Source of the DNA: Diphasiastrum complanatum
Taxonomy: Eukaryota; Streptophyta; Lycopodiopsida; Lycopodiales; Lycopodiaceae
Length of the DNA stretch: 64,000 nt
Assembly (NCBI GenBank): GCA_029204225.1
Contig: CM055095.1
Coordinates: 62,638,523-62,702,522 of the forward strand
Reading direction: 5' to 3'
The notes under the pieces were generated by a model, which had not been told where the DNA came from, ran no database searches, and worked only from the letters and a program-made list of their open reading frames with translations. Numbering within the stretch: the stretch's first letter is position 1; every line of letters starts with the position of its first letter. A program made the position numbers and the translations under genes. Positions 22,948 through 34,676 of the stretch are shown piece after piece.

Positions 22948-24010
22948 GCTGAAGGCCCATTTCTTGGATTTTTGGCAAAAATGAGAGAGACGACCGGGTA
23001 AAGAATTAATGGGAGCCGGCAGTCTGGAAACACAGTAAAAAATCACAAAAATGAAGATATTAAAGAACTAGATGCTTGTTGAAGAAAAGACGTTAGCCCA
23101 TGGACACTCCCTTGAAATTTAAGTCAAAGCATAAGGATCTGAGGTGAAATCATTTACCTTTCTACTGTATTTTTTTTAGTGATAAATCAGCTATTGCTAA
23201 TCCATTGAAAAACATGGAAAAGCTATTGCTCAAAGTGGTTGAAAAACACCATTAGAGCTATATATATCACATATTTCCAAAACCACATACAGTATCATGA
23301 TAAAACCATTGAAAAAGATGGTCAAGCTTTCATAGATAAATCATGGCAATTGCATCCAAGAATTAGTAATTGATTAAATCAAATTAAGTTTGCTTGATTG
23401 GAGAGAATACAAGAATTAGTAAATGAAAAACATTTATATCATTGAGAAGAATATTTGAGATGGATTACTTATGAGGTGAATGGTTCGAACTTAAGTTACC
23501 TTCTAGTACAATCTATGGCAATATCCGAACTAGAAACCCAATGATTGGCTTCATAATCATACCAAAACCCCGCTATAGTGTTATGAACACTATTAAGCAA
23601 CACACCAAACGTACCACACAGAGAGAAAATGCCGAAGGTCGTCTATTTTGAATGAGGAACATTTCCAGTCACTTCTCGAAATTTACGAAGTGAGAGAAAA
23701 CCACTTCACGTAAAATGTGAAGTGAGAGAATTTGCGACGTCCTCGTCCGCGTCAACGTTCCCGATTTGTTGACCGTATATATACTATGTATAGTTGTCAC
23801 AAAAGCCATATACTTCCAAGTACAACGGCTTTCCTATTAGGTAATAACATTCAATGTAATTAATACACGGATGACATCTATAAATAGATCGTCCGAGCAC
23901 AGATTAATGGTTGCTCCATCCATGAGACGCATTATTTGAACCTCCCAATTACGCGATCATTTTTTGTTGTAATTGTTATTTTGTATTGTGCTTTAGTGTA
24001 ATATAGCAGC

Positions 24011-24839
24011 TGTGAGAAATTGGCAAAAATCTAGCTTGTATTTTTTATGATAGAAGTTTGTAAGTGAATCTCACATGTGTGGAGGATGTTCCCACGTGTG
24101 GAGAATTGTAAAGTAAATCAAAATGTTTGATATAGGGGTCTCATAGAATTTCATAGTCAAGCATTTAGGTGTAGGATGTTGATAGGGTCAAATTTGGCAT
24201 AGATGACAAATTATCCATTTCCACTTGTAATGCCACTATTGAGCCAAAATAGAGTAGGAGGCCAAACTTGTGCCAATTAGAGTGTAGACAAGTGTAATGC
24301 TTTTGTTTGATGAAGTTTAAGAGGTCCAATAGGATTTAGAGATGGAACCATGTGTGGTCCAATAGGAATTTGAGGTGTGCTTGAATATAGTCCAATAGAA
24401 TTAACAGGTGCATGGCATGGATCAATGGTCCAAAAGGATTAAGAGGTGGCAAAGTGTGATCCAATTATAGTTAAGCATAGTGGTAGCTCGTGGATCTACT
24501 AGTATCATTGTACTCCTCATTTGGATCTAATTGATTTTGAGATTGAGTAGATTTTGAGTGTCATTGAATTTCTAGCTTTCTCTCTCTACCCGAGAGCTCA
24601 TGATGGTTTTTCTCTCTCTACCCGAGGAGAGCCGCTTGTTTTTACTTAGATGATTTTTGGAACACTTCCCACACGTGTGAGTCAGAGTTGGAAGTGATTG
24701 AATGCATGTAGTAGTGTGTTTTTGCCATAGAATCAAAGATAGATCTTGAATCTCAATCTAGTCTTGATCTTGGTGCATCTACACACCTTAGGAGATCACA
24801 AGTACATGTAGTGGACAATCCACACGTGTGAATTCAACA
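24011..24839 (+). mobile_element. Solo LTR (829 bp) of a Copia family related to A
   Basis: Starts TGTGAGAAATTGGCAAAAAT and ends CCACACGTGTGAATTCAACA, the same terminal phrase as the LTRs of element A. It is flanked by GCAGC (24006-24010) and GCAGT (24840-24844), a 5-bp duplication with one change. The 3' LTR of B at about 32650 shows the same sequence without the insertion. No internal region remains, so it is the product of recombination between two LTRs. Confidence 0.85.
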
Positions 24840-25132
24840 GCAGTAGCTTTTTTTTATCTATGTACAACGTAGATGAATGCTTGTTGTGATTGAATGCACT
24901 TTCATTGCTGTTTGATCGCGCTTGTTTACTTACTCTGTTCAGAACACAGACGTCTATGGATCCTCAATTTTTGATCAGACGATGGCTGCCTTTGACGCCT
25001 GAGGAGCTCGCGATATCATACTGCCCTTTCATTTATTTCATAACTATACTTCACATTGAATCTGATTTCAGTAGCACCACACACAAACCATCCCTAATCT
25101 CTTCGGTGGATTGTACTCTTATTTTAGACTTA

Positions 25133-25686
25133 GATCCATGCTACATCAAGCGCACCTACCTGCGAAGTTCTGGGTAGAAGCTACTGCCACAGCCTGTTAC
25201 GTGCAGAACAGATCTAGCACCAAAGCCATCAACAACAAGACTCCTCATGAAGTTTGGCATGGACACAAGCCTAGTGTCAACCATTTAAAAATCTTTGGTT
25301 GTACATGTTTTGTTCACATTCCTAAACAGCTTAGGAAGAAGCTGGACCATAGGACAAATAAATGTATTTTCATTGGCTATCTTGATGAACATAAAGCTTA
25401 TAAAGTTTATGATCCATCCACCAATGTAGTATTTGTCTCTAGGAATGTAATATTTCAAGAACATACATACTATGATTTCAAACAACTATTGATAAACAAT
25501 GTTATGTCATTTTATCCTATTTTACATAGCATGGATTCTACCAACGTTGATGTTCCTTCTATAGAACCTGCAACTACAACTATAGAAGTCGAGCAGCCGA
25601 TAGTACCCATCATCAGACCAGACCAAGCTAGCTCGAACAGATCTGAAGAAATTCAAGAAGAAGGATCATTCTGTGTGACAACTTGA
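25133..25686 (+). pseudogene. Copia integrase C-terminal remnant of B
   Basis: Open frame with the Copia integrase end and linker: LPAKFWVEATATACYVQNRS, TPHEVWHGHKPSVNHLKIFG, KCIFIGYLDEHKAYKVYDP and VSRNVIFQE, followed by a linker ending at the stop 25684-25686. The catalytic DDE core and everything upstream are missing: the frame is joined directly to LTR sequence at about 25132, so a deletion removed the LTR end, primer site, gag, protease and integrase core. Confidence 0.9.
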
Positions 25687-25699
25687 GCTGTATTTCACT

Positions 25700-25926
25700 G
25701 TCACTGAATCGCAGATTTCATGGCAAATCCAAGCACATATAAATCCAGTATCATTTTATTCGGGAGAAAGTTTTCTCAGGACAAGTGGTCCTTCAATATT
25801 GCTCCACAACAGAAATGGTCGCAGACATCTTCACCAAAGCGCTTCCCAAGATCAAGCACCAGAAATTCTTCAACAAGCTGAACCTGACGAAGATACCAAG
25901 ACACCAACTGTGATCTTAAGGGGGAC
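25700..25926 (+). pseudogene. Copia RNase H C-terminal remnant and polypurine tract of B
   Basis: Reads GKSKHI, IQYHFIREKVFSGQVVLQYC, MVADIFTKALPK and FFNKLNL, the usual end of Copia RNase H, followed by a short tail, a stop and the purine tract AAGGGGGAC just before the LTR at 25927. The reverse transcriptase between this and the integrase remnant is deleted. Confidence 0.85.
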
Positions 25927-27349
25927 TGTTGGAAATTAAGCCCACAGTTGCCTTCTTGGTGAATGACTAATTTCTATTTCATGATTCTTCCTGCATGTTT
26001 ATTGATCATTGATCTAGGGTCAGGTGAAACCAACTTTGGTTCTATGTCTGCTCATTTGATACCTGCAGGAATCACAAACTTAGACATCCAATTTATTTGA
26101 AGAACGTCTACAATGGTCTTCGGGCTGATCTGCAGCAAAGGGTAACCAATCCTGTCATAATTTCAAAGTTCAGATGTTAAGTTTAATAATTTAAAGTCAT
26201 TGAAGACTTGGCCATCTTCAAGGACTTCCACGAAATCAGCATTTAGAACAAGTCTGCAGAAATACATTACTTTCACGACAGTCTGCAAAAATACTCTAAG
26301 TGTCGCGACAGTCTACAGAAATGAACTATGTTTTCAACAGCTTCGGCTTTTTTGCATTTCCCCGAAATGCAATACTTGCATAGTTCAAAATTATAACTTG
26401 TGCAGTTCACAAGTTTAACTATTTTTAACACCTTCGACTTTTTCGCATTTTCTCAAAACATGTGAAGAGAGAGAAAATTCCCGAAGGTCATCTATTTTCA
26501 TGAATTAAATTGTTTTAAGGGTACCTTCGTCTTTTTAAGGGAACCTTTGGCTTTTTCACAAAATCTCGAAGAGAGAGAAAATGTCGAAGGTCGTCTATTT
26601 TGAACGAGGAACGTTCCCAGTCACTTTTCAAAATCTGTGAAGTGAGAGAATTTGCGATGTCCTCGTCCGCGTCAATGTTCCTGATTTGTTGATCGTATAT
26701 ATATTGTGTACAGTTGTCACAAAAGCCATATACTTCCTATCAAAATATTGGAAAAATCTATCTAATGTTGTAAGTAGGGGTCCAAAAAATTCCAAAGATG
26801 AATTGAGCTCTTTTGGCTTCGTAAAGACCCATCTTAGAATAAAATACTCAAGGTAGGTAGAAGTAGAAACTCGAGCTACCATAGGAATTGCCATTTGTAC
26901 TTTGCATGACATTTAATGCATGAAAATACTAGGTGGCACAATTAGACATATTGAGGTGTCTTGAATAAGTCTAGATAGCTTGAGAGGTGGATTCATAATT
27001 CCAATTCAACTCAAAGTAGGAGGAAGAGTCCATGGATCTATATATATGTGATGTACTCTCATTGAGAAGATGATGAAATTTGTGTGTAATGCAAATTTGG
27101 AGACTAAGCTCTTTGTGCCCTCTCTCTCCACTCGAGTTTGTACTTTCATATTCTTTCTATAGCCGAGTTGAGGCATTTATTGTACTTAGTTTCATGTTTT
27201 GTTGACGGATCTTGCTTGTAACACAATACTATTTCTTGTATGATCAGCTTTCCTATTGTCAATCAATGCTAGTTTGATCTTTATGGTATTATTGGGCTTA
27301 GGAGATCAAAAGTACATGTGTAGGGCATTCCACACGTGTGAATTCAACA

Positions 27350-27361
27350 TGGTATCAGAGC
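27350..27361 (+). other. Primer-binding site of A
   Basis: TGGTATCAGAGC immediately follows the 5' LTR. It is complementary to the 3' end of initiator-methionine tRNA, as usual for plant Copia elements. Confidence 0.95.
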
Positions 27362-28028
27362 CTACCTAAGATTTACAAGCAAATCTAATAAAAAAAGTTT
27401 GCAAATTTGATCAGATTTCAAGCTAGGAATTGTCTAGATTCTACTTTCTAGCTAGTTTGTAGTTTTCTGGTGATTTAGAGCTTCAAACCACTTTGAATGG
27501 TCCAGATCAGGTACTATACGGAATTTCAGGTGCAGGCACGTGTGAAATCTGCCCATTTTTAGTTTGGTGGTTCTCTCTCACCTTAGATCCAAATTTCATG
27601 CAATTTGGTCCACTAGAAAGCTAGAAATGGTAGAATTTGATGCAATTTGAATCATGACAGTTGGATAAGCCAATCAAAAGTTATAAGCTTTTGAATAGTC
27701 GTAGGTAGGGTGCCTAGACCTGTGGCAAATCGTGAGTGCATGTCATTTATTGCCTAAATGATCACAAAAATCATCCAGAAGTTGACCAATCTCATTTATA
27801 TGTGATTTAGACAAAATTTAGAGGATCTAGGCAAATTGTTTCATACAAATAGATTGTATTTGGGTCAATTTGACATTTTTGGAGTATTTGTGAAATTAAG
27901 AGAACCATAACTTTTGCCATACTTCATCTTTTTTGATGATTCAAATCTTGTTTTAGAGAGATTGTCAAGTAGTGAGATCTATCTCACAGTTTTTTGCTTA
28001 GTCTTACATAGGTTTTGGTTTTTTACCC

Positions 28029-31000
28029 TTGATTGATTCCTATATTGTACTTGGTATTGAAGAAGAACCACAAATTCCTCAAGAAATTTCAAAGTACAAA
28101 AAGAGAGCTAGGATGGCTCTGCATTATATTAAAATGAATGTCTCAAATGACATCTTAAGAGAAATTGGTGCTTGTACTAATGCCAAAGATGCTTGGGATA
28201 CTCTCAAGTCCATCTATGAGGCAAGAATACTTCTAGACTTCTAACTCTAAGAAACCAAATTTTTCAAAGTGTACAGAGAAGTGATGAATGTGCTTTAGCT
28301 TATGTATTGAGAGTTAAAGACCTCCATAGAGAATTGTCATACATAGGAGACTCCATCAACCAAAATGAACTTGTTCAAGTCATACTTAATGGGCTAAATG
28401 AGGAATATGACAATCTTGTTCAGAGTTATGCCATTAAGGAGGAGCTACCAAGTTTGGAAGCACTCCAAAGTGTGCTCATTTCTGAAGAATCAAGACAAGA
28501 TTATAAACTCTTGAAAATGGAAAGACTGTCTATCAACATTGATGGTAAAGCCCTCTTTACAAAAGACAAGCACAAGTCAAGAAGTAAGAATCAACACCAA
28601 CCCTCTTCAAGCAAGAACAATCTTATTTCCAAGGAGAAAGGAGAAGAGGATGAGTCCTCTCAAGCTTTCACATCCAAGAAGAAGAAGAAAAACATCAAGT
28701 ATTTCTTTTGTGGCAAGAAGGGACATTATGCCACCTTCTGCTTCAAGAAGAAGAGTCAATTCAAGCAAGCCAACATCTCCAATGAAGAGAAGGAAGATGC
28801 TCATGAAAGTGATGGAGAGGGATCTCTTATGGTCTCAAGTTTTTCTTCATCACCTTTCAAGAAGGATGGTTCCTGGTACATCAACAGTGGAGCTTCTTCA
28901 CATATGTGTAGCTCCAAGCATTCTTTTTCATCCATGACACCTTATGAAGGAACAAAGAAGTCCATCTACACAGCAAATGATCATGAGTGTGCTATTGAAG
29001 GCATAGGGACCATTCTCTTAAAGCTTTCATCATCAAAAGTTCTTTCTCTGTCTAAAGTACTTTTTGTTCCTAAGTTAACAAAAAATCTTATTAGAGTTGG
29101 GCAATTGTTTGATAGTGGACTAGATGTGAATTTCAATGTTGGTACATGTACAATCAAGAAGCATGATGAGATCCTTGCATTTGGGTCTACATATGGTGGA
29201 ATCTACAAGCTTGATCCCAAAGAGTATGCTAACTCTTGTGATGGTGCTTTTGCTTCTCATATTTCTTTGGAGGAACTTTGGCATAGAAGGTTGGGGCATC
29301 CTAACTATAGTTCTATGGTGTCCATGGTCAAGAAAGCCAAAGCTACTGGCTTGCCTAATCTTATCTCCAAGAATTTCAAGCCATGTGAGGCTTGTGCAAT
29401 ATCTAAATCTCATAAGAAGCCTTTTTCAAAGTCATCTATCAAGACTACACATCCATTGGACCTCAAACACTCAAATGTGCACTTCTCATCTTCAAAGAGC
29501 AAGAGCAAGGGTGGTGCTACTTTCTTTGTAACTTTCATTGATGATTTTACAAGATTTACTTGATTATATCTTCTAGCTTCAAAGTCTATGGTGTTTGACT
29601 ATTTCCTAAAGTTCAAAGCTCTAGTTGAAAAGCAATTTTCATACAAAATCAAGATTCTTAGAAGTGATGGAGGTGGTGAGTACACTTCCAAAAAATTTCA
29701 TGATTATTGTGAGCTTGAAGGCATTAAAAGGGAGTTTTCTTGTGCATATACACCATCTCAAAATGGGGTGGCTGAAAGAAAGAATAGAACCTTGTGTGAA
29801 TGTGCCAAAACCATTAGAATTGAGGCATCCTTGCCAAAAGACTTCTGGGGTGAGTCCATCAATTGTTCAAACTATCTTTGCAATCGACTCTCTCATGTTG
29901 CACTTGAAGGAAAGTCACCATATGAAGCACTTTATTTGAAGAAACCTAAGGTTGATCACCTTAGAGTATTTGGATGCATATGCTTTGTCCATATTCTCTT
30001 GGAAATGAGAAAGAAGGATGATCCTTGTGCAAGCAAAGGAGTAATGGTTGGATATTCATCCAACAAGAAAGCCTATCAAATCTACATGCTCTCTACTTCT
30101 AAAGTAATTGAAAGTAGAGATGTAGTTTTTCATGAAGAAGAAAAGTCCAATCTTGGAGGGGCCGAGATCAAGCAACCTCAAAATCTATCACCTTTTGTTA
30201 TTGAAGACAATCAACATATGGAGGAGTCGAGATTTGAAGATGGAAGTCCTCAGATTTTCACTCCTAGAAGATCCATGAGGGAGAGATCCGAGCCTAAGAG
30301 GCTCACTTATGATGGCAAAGGAAACCAAGTGGATCTTGACTCCACTTATGTTTATTTTGTTTCTCATGAGGAGCCCAAAGATGTCCAAGAAGCCCTCAAT
30401 ACCAAGGATTGGTATGAGGCCATGAAGATTGAATATGATGCCTTGATCACCAATCACACATGGGAGCTAGTGGATCCACCACCTAACATGCACATCATTG
30501 GATGCAAGTAGGTGTTCAAGATCAAGTACAATCATGATGGCTCCATCAACAAGTACAAGGCAAGATTATGTGCTAAAGGCTTTGCACACATATATGGCCT
30601 TGACTATGAAGAAACTTTTGCTCCTATAGCAAAGATGGTGACAATAAGAATCATAATCTCTCTTGCCTTATTTTTTAAGTGGAAATTGTATCATCTTGAT
30701 GTCTCCAACGCTTTTTTGAATGGCTATCTTGAGGAGGAGATATACATGGAACAACCTCAAGGATTCATCAAGGATAAATCTAAGGGTGTTTGCTATTAAG
30801 AAGTCTTTATGGCTTGAAGCAAGCACCTAGGTAATGGTATTCAAGACTCAACAACTTTCTACTTTCATTAGGATTTGTGCTTAGTGACTATGATCCTTCT
30901 ATGTACTTAAAGTTTGATGGTAGTATCATTCGTCTAATCTATGTAGATGACATTATTCTTAGTGGAAGTTGTTTGATGCTAGTTCAAGAAACTAAGGATG

Positions 31001-31829
31001 AAGAGTATGCTTTTATTTGTCAATCTAGATATGTCTTTTCTATGTTGAGAAAATTCAATATGCAAAATTGTAAAGGCATAGACACTCCCATGGAGCAACA
31101 TGTAAAAGACCCTATTAAAGGTGATGAAAGATCCTTCGAGGACATCACACTTTATAGGAGTCTTATAGGCTCCTAAATTTGGCTTACTATTACTAGACCC
31201 GATTAGAGCTATTGTGTGCACAAATGAGTCAATTTATGCAAGATCCTAATATCCAACATTGGAAGATGGCCAAGAGAGTTCTAAGATATGTATCTTCTAC
31301 TCAAGATTATGGTTTATTGTACAAGAATAAAGATCTAACCATTGTTGGCGATTCGGATCTCGATTTTGCAAGTGATAAAATGGATCAAAAGTCCATTAAT
31401 GCATATACTATCTTTCTTGGAGGCAATCTTGTGTCTTGGCTTTCAAAGAAGCAAGATACCATATCTCTATCTTCTTGTGAGGCCGAGTACAAAGCACTCA
31501 CTACAACAACTAAAGAGGTGCTTTGGATCAAGAGGTTAAACATGGAGCTAAAGTGCATCAAAGAGGATGATCTTCCCTTGATCAAGTGTGACAACATATC
31601 AACCCAATCTCTTGCAAACAATCCTATTTTTCATGCAAGAAGCAAGCATATAGAAGTGGCACACCATTTTGTAAGGGAAAAGCTCATTGGAGGTGAAATC
31701 AACTTGGAACATGTCAACACATCTTCATGTATTGCTGATCTTCTCACAAAGCCACTTTGCAAAAGTGCCTTCTCAAAGCATAGATCTAATCTTGGTCTTA
31801 TCTCAAGATCGATGCTCGATCCACATTAG
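28029..31829 (+). pseudogene. Copia gag-pol of element A, broken
   Basis: Segments in order: gag (LGIEEEPQ..., 28029-28244, N-terminus deleted; then 28262 on), zinc knuckle at about 28700 (FFCGKKGHYATFC, first cysteine replaced by tyrosine), protease (WYINSGASSHMC, catalytic aspartate replaced by asparagine), integrase HHCC (LWHRRLGHPN, CEACAISK), integrase core (HSNV with the first aspartate lost, RSDGGGEY, VAERKNRT), reverse transcriptase (YVDDIIL at about 30940) and RNase H ending at 31829 (LTKPLCKSAF). Stops at 29561, 30509 and 30797, a stop near 31175, and a deletion in the RT around 30800-30880. It would encode a virus-like-particle polyprotein if intact; this copy cannot. Confidence 0.95.
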
Positions 31830-33121
31830 ATACATTTGTAGGAGGAGTGTCAAAATATTGGAAAAATCTATCTAATGTTGTAAGTAGGGGTCCAAAAAAT
31901 GCCAAAGATGAATTGAGCTCTTTTGGCTTAGTAAAGACCCATCTTAGAATAAAATATTCAAGGTAGGTAGAAGTAGAAACTCGAGCTACCATAGGAATTG
32001 CCATTTGTACTTTGCATGCCACATTTAATGCATGAAAATACTAGGTGACACAATTACACATATTGAGGTGGCTTGAATAAGTCTAGATAGCTTGAGAGGT
32101 GGATTCATAGCTCCAATTCAACTCAAAGTAGGAGGAGAGTCCATGGATCTATATATATGTGATGTACTCCAATTGAGAAGATGATGAAATTTGTGTGTAA
32201 TGAAAATTTGGAGACTAAGATCTTTGTGCGCTCTCTCTCTTTTGTACTTTCATATTCTCTCTCTAGCCGAGTTGAGACATTTATTGTACTTAGTTTCATG
32301 TTTTGTTGACAGATCTTGCTTGTAACACAATAATATTTCTTGTATGATCAGCTTTCCTATTGTCAATCAATGCTAGTTTGATCTTTATGGTATTATTGGG
32401 CTTAGGAGATCAAAAGTACATGTGTAGGGCGTCCCACACGTGTGACTTCAACACTTCCAAGTACAACGGCTTTCCTAATTAGGTGACAAGCATTCAATGT
32501 AATTAATACACGGATGAAATTTATAAATAGATCGTTCGAGTACAGATTAGTGGTTGCTCCGTCAATGAGACGCATTATTTGAGCCTCCCAATTACGCCAT
32601 CATTTTGGTTGTAATTGCTATATTGTATTGTGCTTTAGTGTAATATAGCAACAGCTTGCTTTTATCTGTGTACAACGTAGATGAATGCTTGTTGTGATTG
32701 AATGCACTTTCATTGCTGTTTGATCGCGCTTGTTTACCCACTCTAATCAGAACATGGACGTCTACGACTCCTTAATTTTTGATCAGACGATGGCTGTCTT
32801 TGACGCTTGAGGAACTCTCGATATCATCCTGCCCTTCCTTTTATTTTAGAACTATACTTCACATTGAATCTGATTTCAGTAGCACCACACACAAACCATC
32901 TCTAATCTCTTCGGTGGACTATACTCTTATTTTAGAGTATGAATTAATTTTTAAGATCCTGTTGGGCAATTAGAACACTTAAGGCTGTGATTACATTTAG
33001 CATAAGCTGTCTATTAGACTGTTTTTGCATTTAGCAGCTGATTAGAATGGGAGGGCTGTTTTGCAATGTTTTTGCTCTCTTCTCCATTCCGTTCTTCTAT
33101 CTCCCTTGCCCCATCACTGTG

Positions 33122-33538
33122 AGGGAGGTTACACAAGATATGACCACTCATCTGCCCTATGCAGTGAGGTGGAATATCACTGCATTGGAGGCACGCCATA
33201 CTGCATACGAGGACTTCCAAAGAAAAATGTTTGAGGATTTGATGATGTGCTCGATACATGCCAAGAGGGTAACACTGATGCCCAAGGACATGCTTCTTGT
33301 CATGAGGTTTGAAATACCTATGACAACATTTTTAAGTATGTCTTCACACAGAGGCAAGTTCCTCTTGAAAGGGGGCATGTCCCACCCTGAAAAACGACAA
33401 AGCAAGCACAGCCCAAGCATTCGCAACCCAAGTCCAGATCTCCCAGCTCTTCACCCTCGCCTCCTCCCATTAGAAAAGATCTGGCTAGCACGTTTAGGAA
33501 TATCATATTGCAGCAAGATAAGCTCTGATCGAATGTGA
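33122..33538 (+). pseudogene. CENH3-like histone H3, C-terminal part (interrupted)
   Basis: Starting right after the second CTGTG (33117-33121), the frame reads REVTQDMTTHLPYAVRW, then FEDLMMCSIHAKRVTLMPKD: histone H3 alpha-1 end, loop 1, alpha-2, loop 2 and alpha-3. It joins codon-for-codon to the GTG at 20139-20141. Loop 1 is about four residues longer than in canonical H3 and carries RW, where canonical H3 has RF; an extended loop 1 with a tryptophan marks CENH3 proteins. The alpha-2 helix is divergent (ITALEARHTAYEDF). After alpha-3 the frame runs on for about 80 basic, proline-rich residues to 33538, overlapping T4 on the other strand. A possible donor (GTATGT, about 33335) may end the true exon. 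Confidence 0.8.
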
Positions 33539-34676
33539 TCGAGTGTCCAATATTCTTCCACCTCAATTGTTGTAATAGTAGAATCATTTTGCTTCACTTG
33601 GATTTCTATTTGATCTTGATGATTCACTATAAAATTCTGATCCAATGCTTTCCATTCATTGCCAACTTTGGACCATCTTCTATAGTAAAATGTTAAAGAA
33701 AGCACTTGTTTTTCTATAAGATATCTAAATTTCATTGACACTTTATTAACTATGCACTCGATATTGCCATTACTCTTTTTATCCCAATGATCATCAAGGA
33801 GGCTTGATAACATATTGTCTGTTAGATCACTACAAAAAAACATTGTCACTGTTCTATGAATATTGTAAACATTGTCACTGTTCTACGATATTACATTTAG
33901 CAAAAAAATCTACAAATATTGCAAAAGGCAGATTCCAGTGCAATCTATTGGTTTTTGAATCTGTGCTACATTTCATACAGTTTTGAATGTCCATAAAAAA
34001 CCTTGATCGGAAGCTCTCTGCTATGGTAGAATTTGGAGGAATCCATTCTTCGCTTGAGAAAGGGGTAATGATATCGTCTCTAAATTTCCACCTAAACTAG
34101 ATGGTGTGTAAAATGAATCATAGAAGGAAATACAAGAATTCAAAAGTGATCTCGTGGAGCGGTTCTTGTATTGCAGAAGACCAATATCAAAATGAATAAC
34201 GTCCATGATGCCGACAAGAGATTGTATAGGTTGTCATTCGATTATGCTTGATGGATACAAATCTGCACAAACCCATAAAACTATATGTCATTTAAATACT
34301 CAAATACACGTCTAAATGATTAATGCAAAGCTCAAAGCAAAAAATTCTCCAAAACTTACAATTGCATTTAGTTTGTCATTTGAAGTTACGCCTTCCACTC
34401 TAGTTATCTTATGCATGTAGACATGTTGAACCAAGACCTCTGAAATGGATCAACCACCGGGTGAAATTTTGAAGTCTAAAATTCTACCTTTCCAAAAATT
34501 CCTATAATCCATATTTGATTTTTTCTTTTTACAAAAAAACCTCTTGATGAAGGATGCATGAAAACCCAGTGAAATTTTCTATAGATACGTGATATCCAAG
34601 AGCCATCAGAGTCTTTTTCATTACAAATAGAAACTGAGACAATATTGCTTCGTGGTCTACGGCTTCCGGAAGCCAT
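33451..34676 (-). pseudogene. T4: unknown antisense multi-exon gene downstream of the histone
   Basis: Minus-strand exons: 34676-34488 (MASGSRRPRSNIVSVSICNE, FHWVFMHPSSRGFFVKRKNQ, donor GTAGAA), about 34437-34345 (VLVQHVYMHKITRVEGVTSN, donor GTAAGT), about 34250-34021 (DLYPSSIIE, stop, QPIQSLVGIMDVIHFDIGLL) and about 33840-33451 (NMLSSLLDDHWDKK, KFRYLIEKQVLSLTFYYRRW, LDHIRSELILLQYDIP). The exons join with matching phases except for one TGA where a CGA would be expected. No domain recognised; the last exon could be a small beta-grasp-like region, but that is a guess. It overlaps the histone 3' end tail to tail. It lies within the same inverted ends as T1 and T2. Confidence 0.5.

Larger units (their letters stand above)
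20206..23616. other. Unclassified insertion of about 3.4 kb inside the 5' LTR of B
   Basis: The 5' LTR matches the 3' LTR only over its first 65-80 bases and again from about 23617 (AGAGAGAAAATG.CGAAGG) onward. The intervening sequence has no counterpart in the 3' LTR, while about 590 bases of LTR sequence are missing. It contains GGGCATTACATTA repeats (20644-20711), an open frame 21938-22306 without recognisable motifs, and an 18-bp triplet repeat (22894-22947). I see no transposase, no clear inverted ends and no LTR pair. The limits are approximate. Confidence 0.45.
26738..32453 (+). mobile_element. Complete Copia element A (5.7 kb) inserted in the 3' LTR of B
   Basis: The 5' LTR is 26738-27349 (612 bp) and the 3' LTR is 31848-32453 (606 bp). 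The 3' LTR starts TGTCAAAATATTGG; the 5' LTR has TA in place of TG. Both end in ACACGTGTGA.TTCAACA. Target duplication CTTCC at 26733-26737 and 32454-32458. The undisturbed target is visible in the other LTR of B at 23813-23817 (TATACTTCCAAGTACAACGG), which proves the insertion site. The coding region has several breaks, so the copy is defective. Confidence 0.95.
20142..33116 (+). mobile_element. LTR retrotransposon B (Copia), nested host of A and a solo LTR
   Basis: Begins TGGAGGAAATTAAGCCCACA at 20142 and ends CCCCATCA at 33116, flanked on both sides by CTGTG (20137-20141 and 33117-33121). The second LTR begins TGTTGGAAATTAAGCCCACA at 25927 after a purine tract (AAGGGGGAC). With Copia A removed, the 3' LTR is about 1.47 kb. 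The 5' LTR is interrupted by an unclassified insertion and a solo LTR and loses its last part at about 25132. The interior is deleted except for an integrase end and an RNase H end (Copia order). It disrupts the CENH3-like gene. Confidence 0.85.

Noticed and set aside
33047-33121. Using the ATG at 33047 as the start of the histone-like protein
   Set aside because: The bases 33047-33116 are the end of the B LTR; the histone sequence begins only after the CTGTG duplication.
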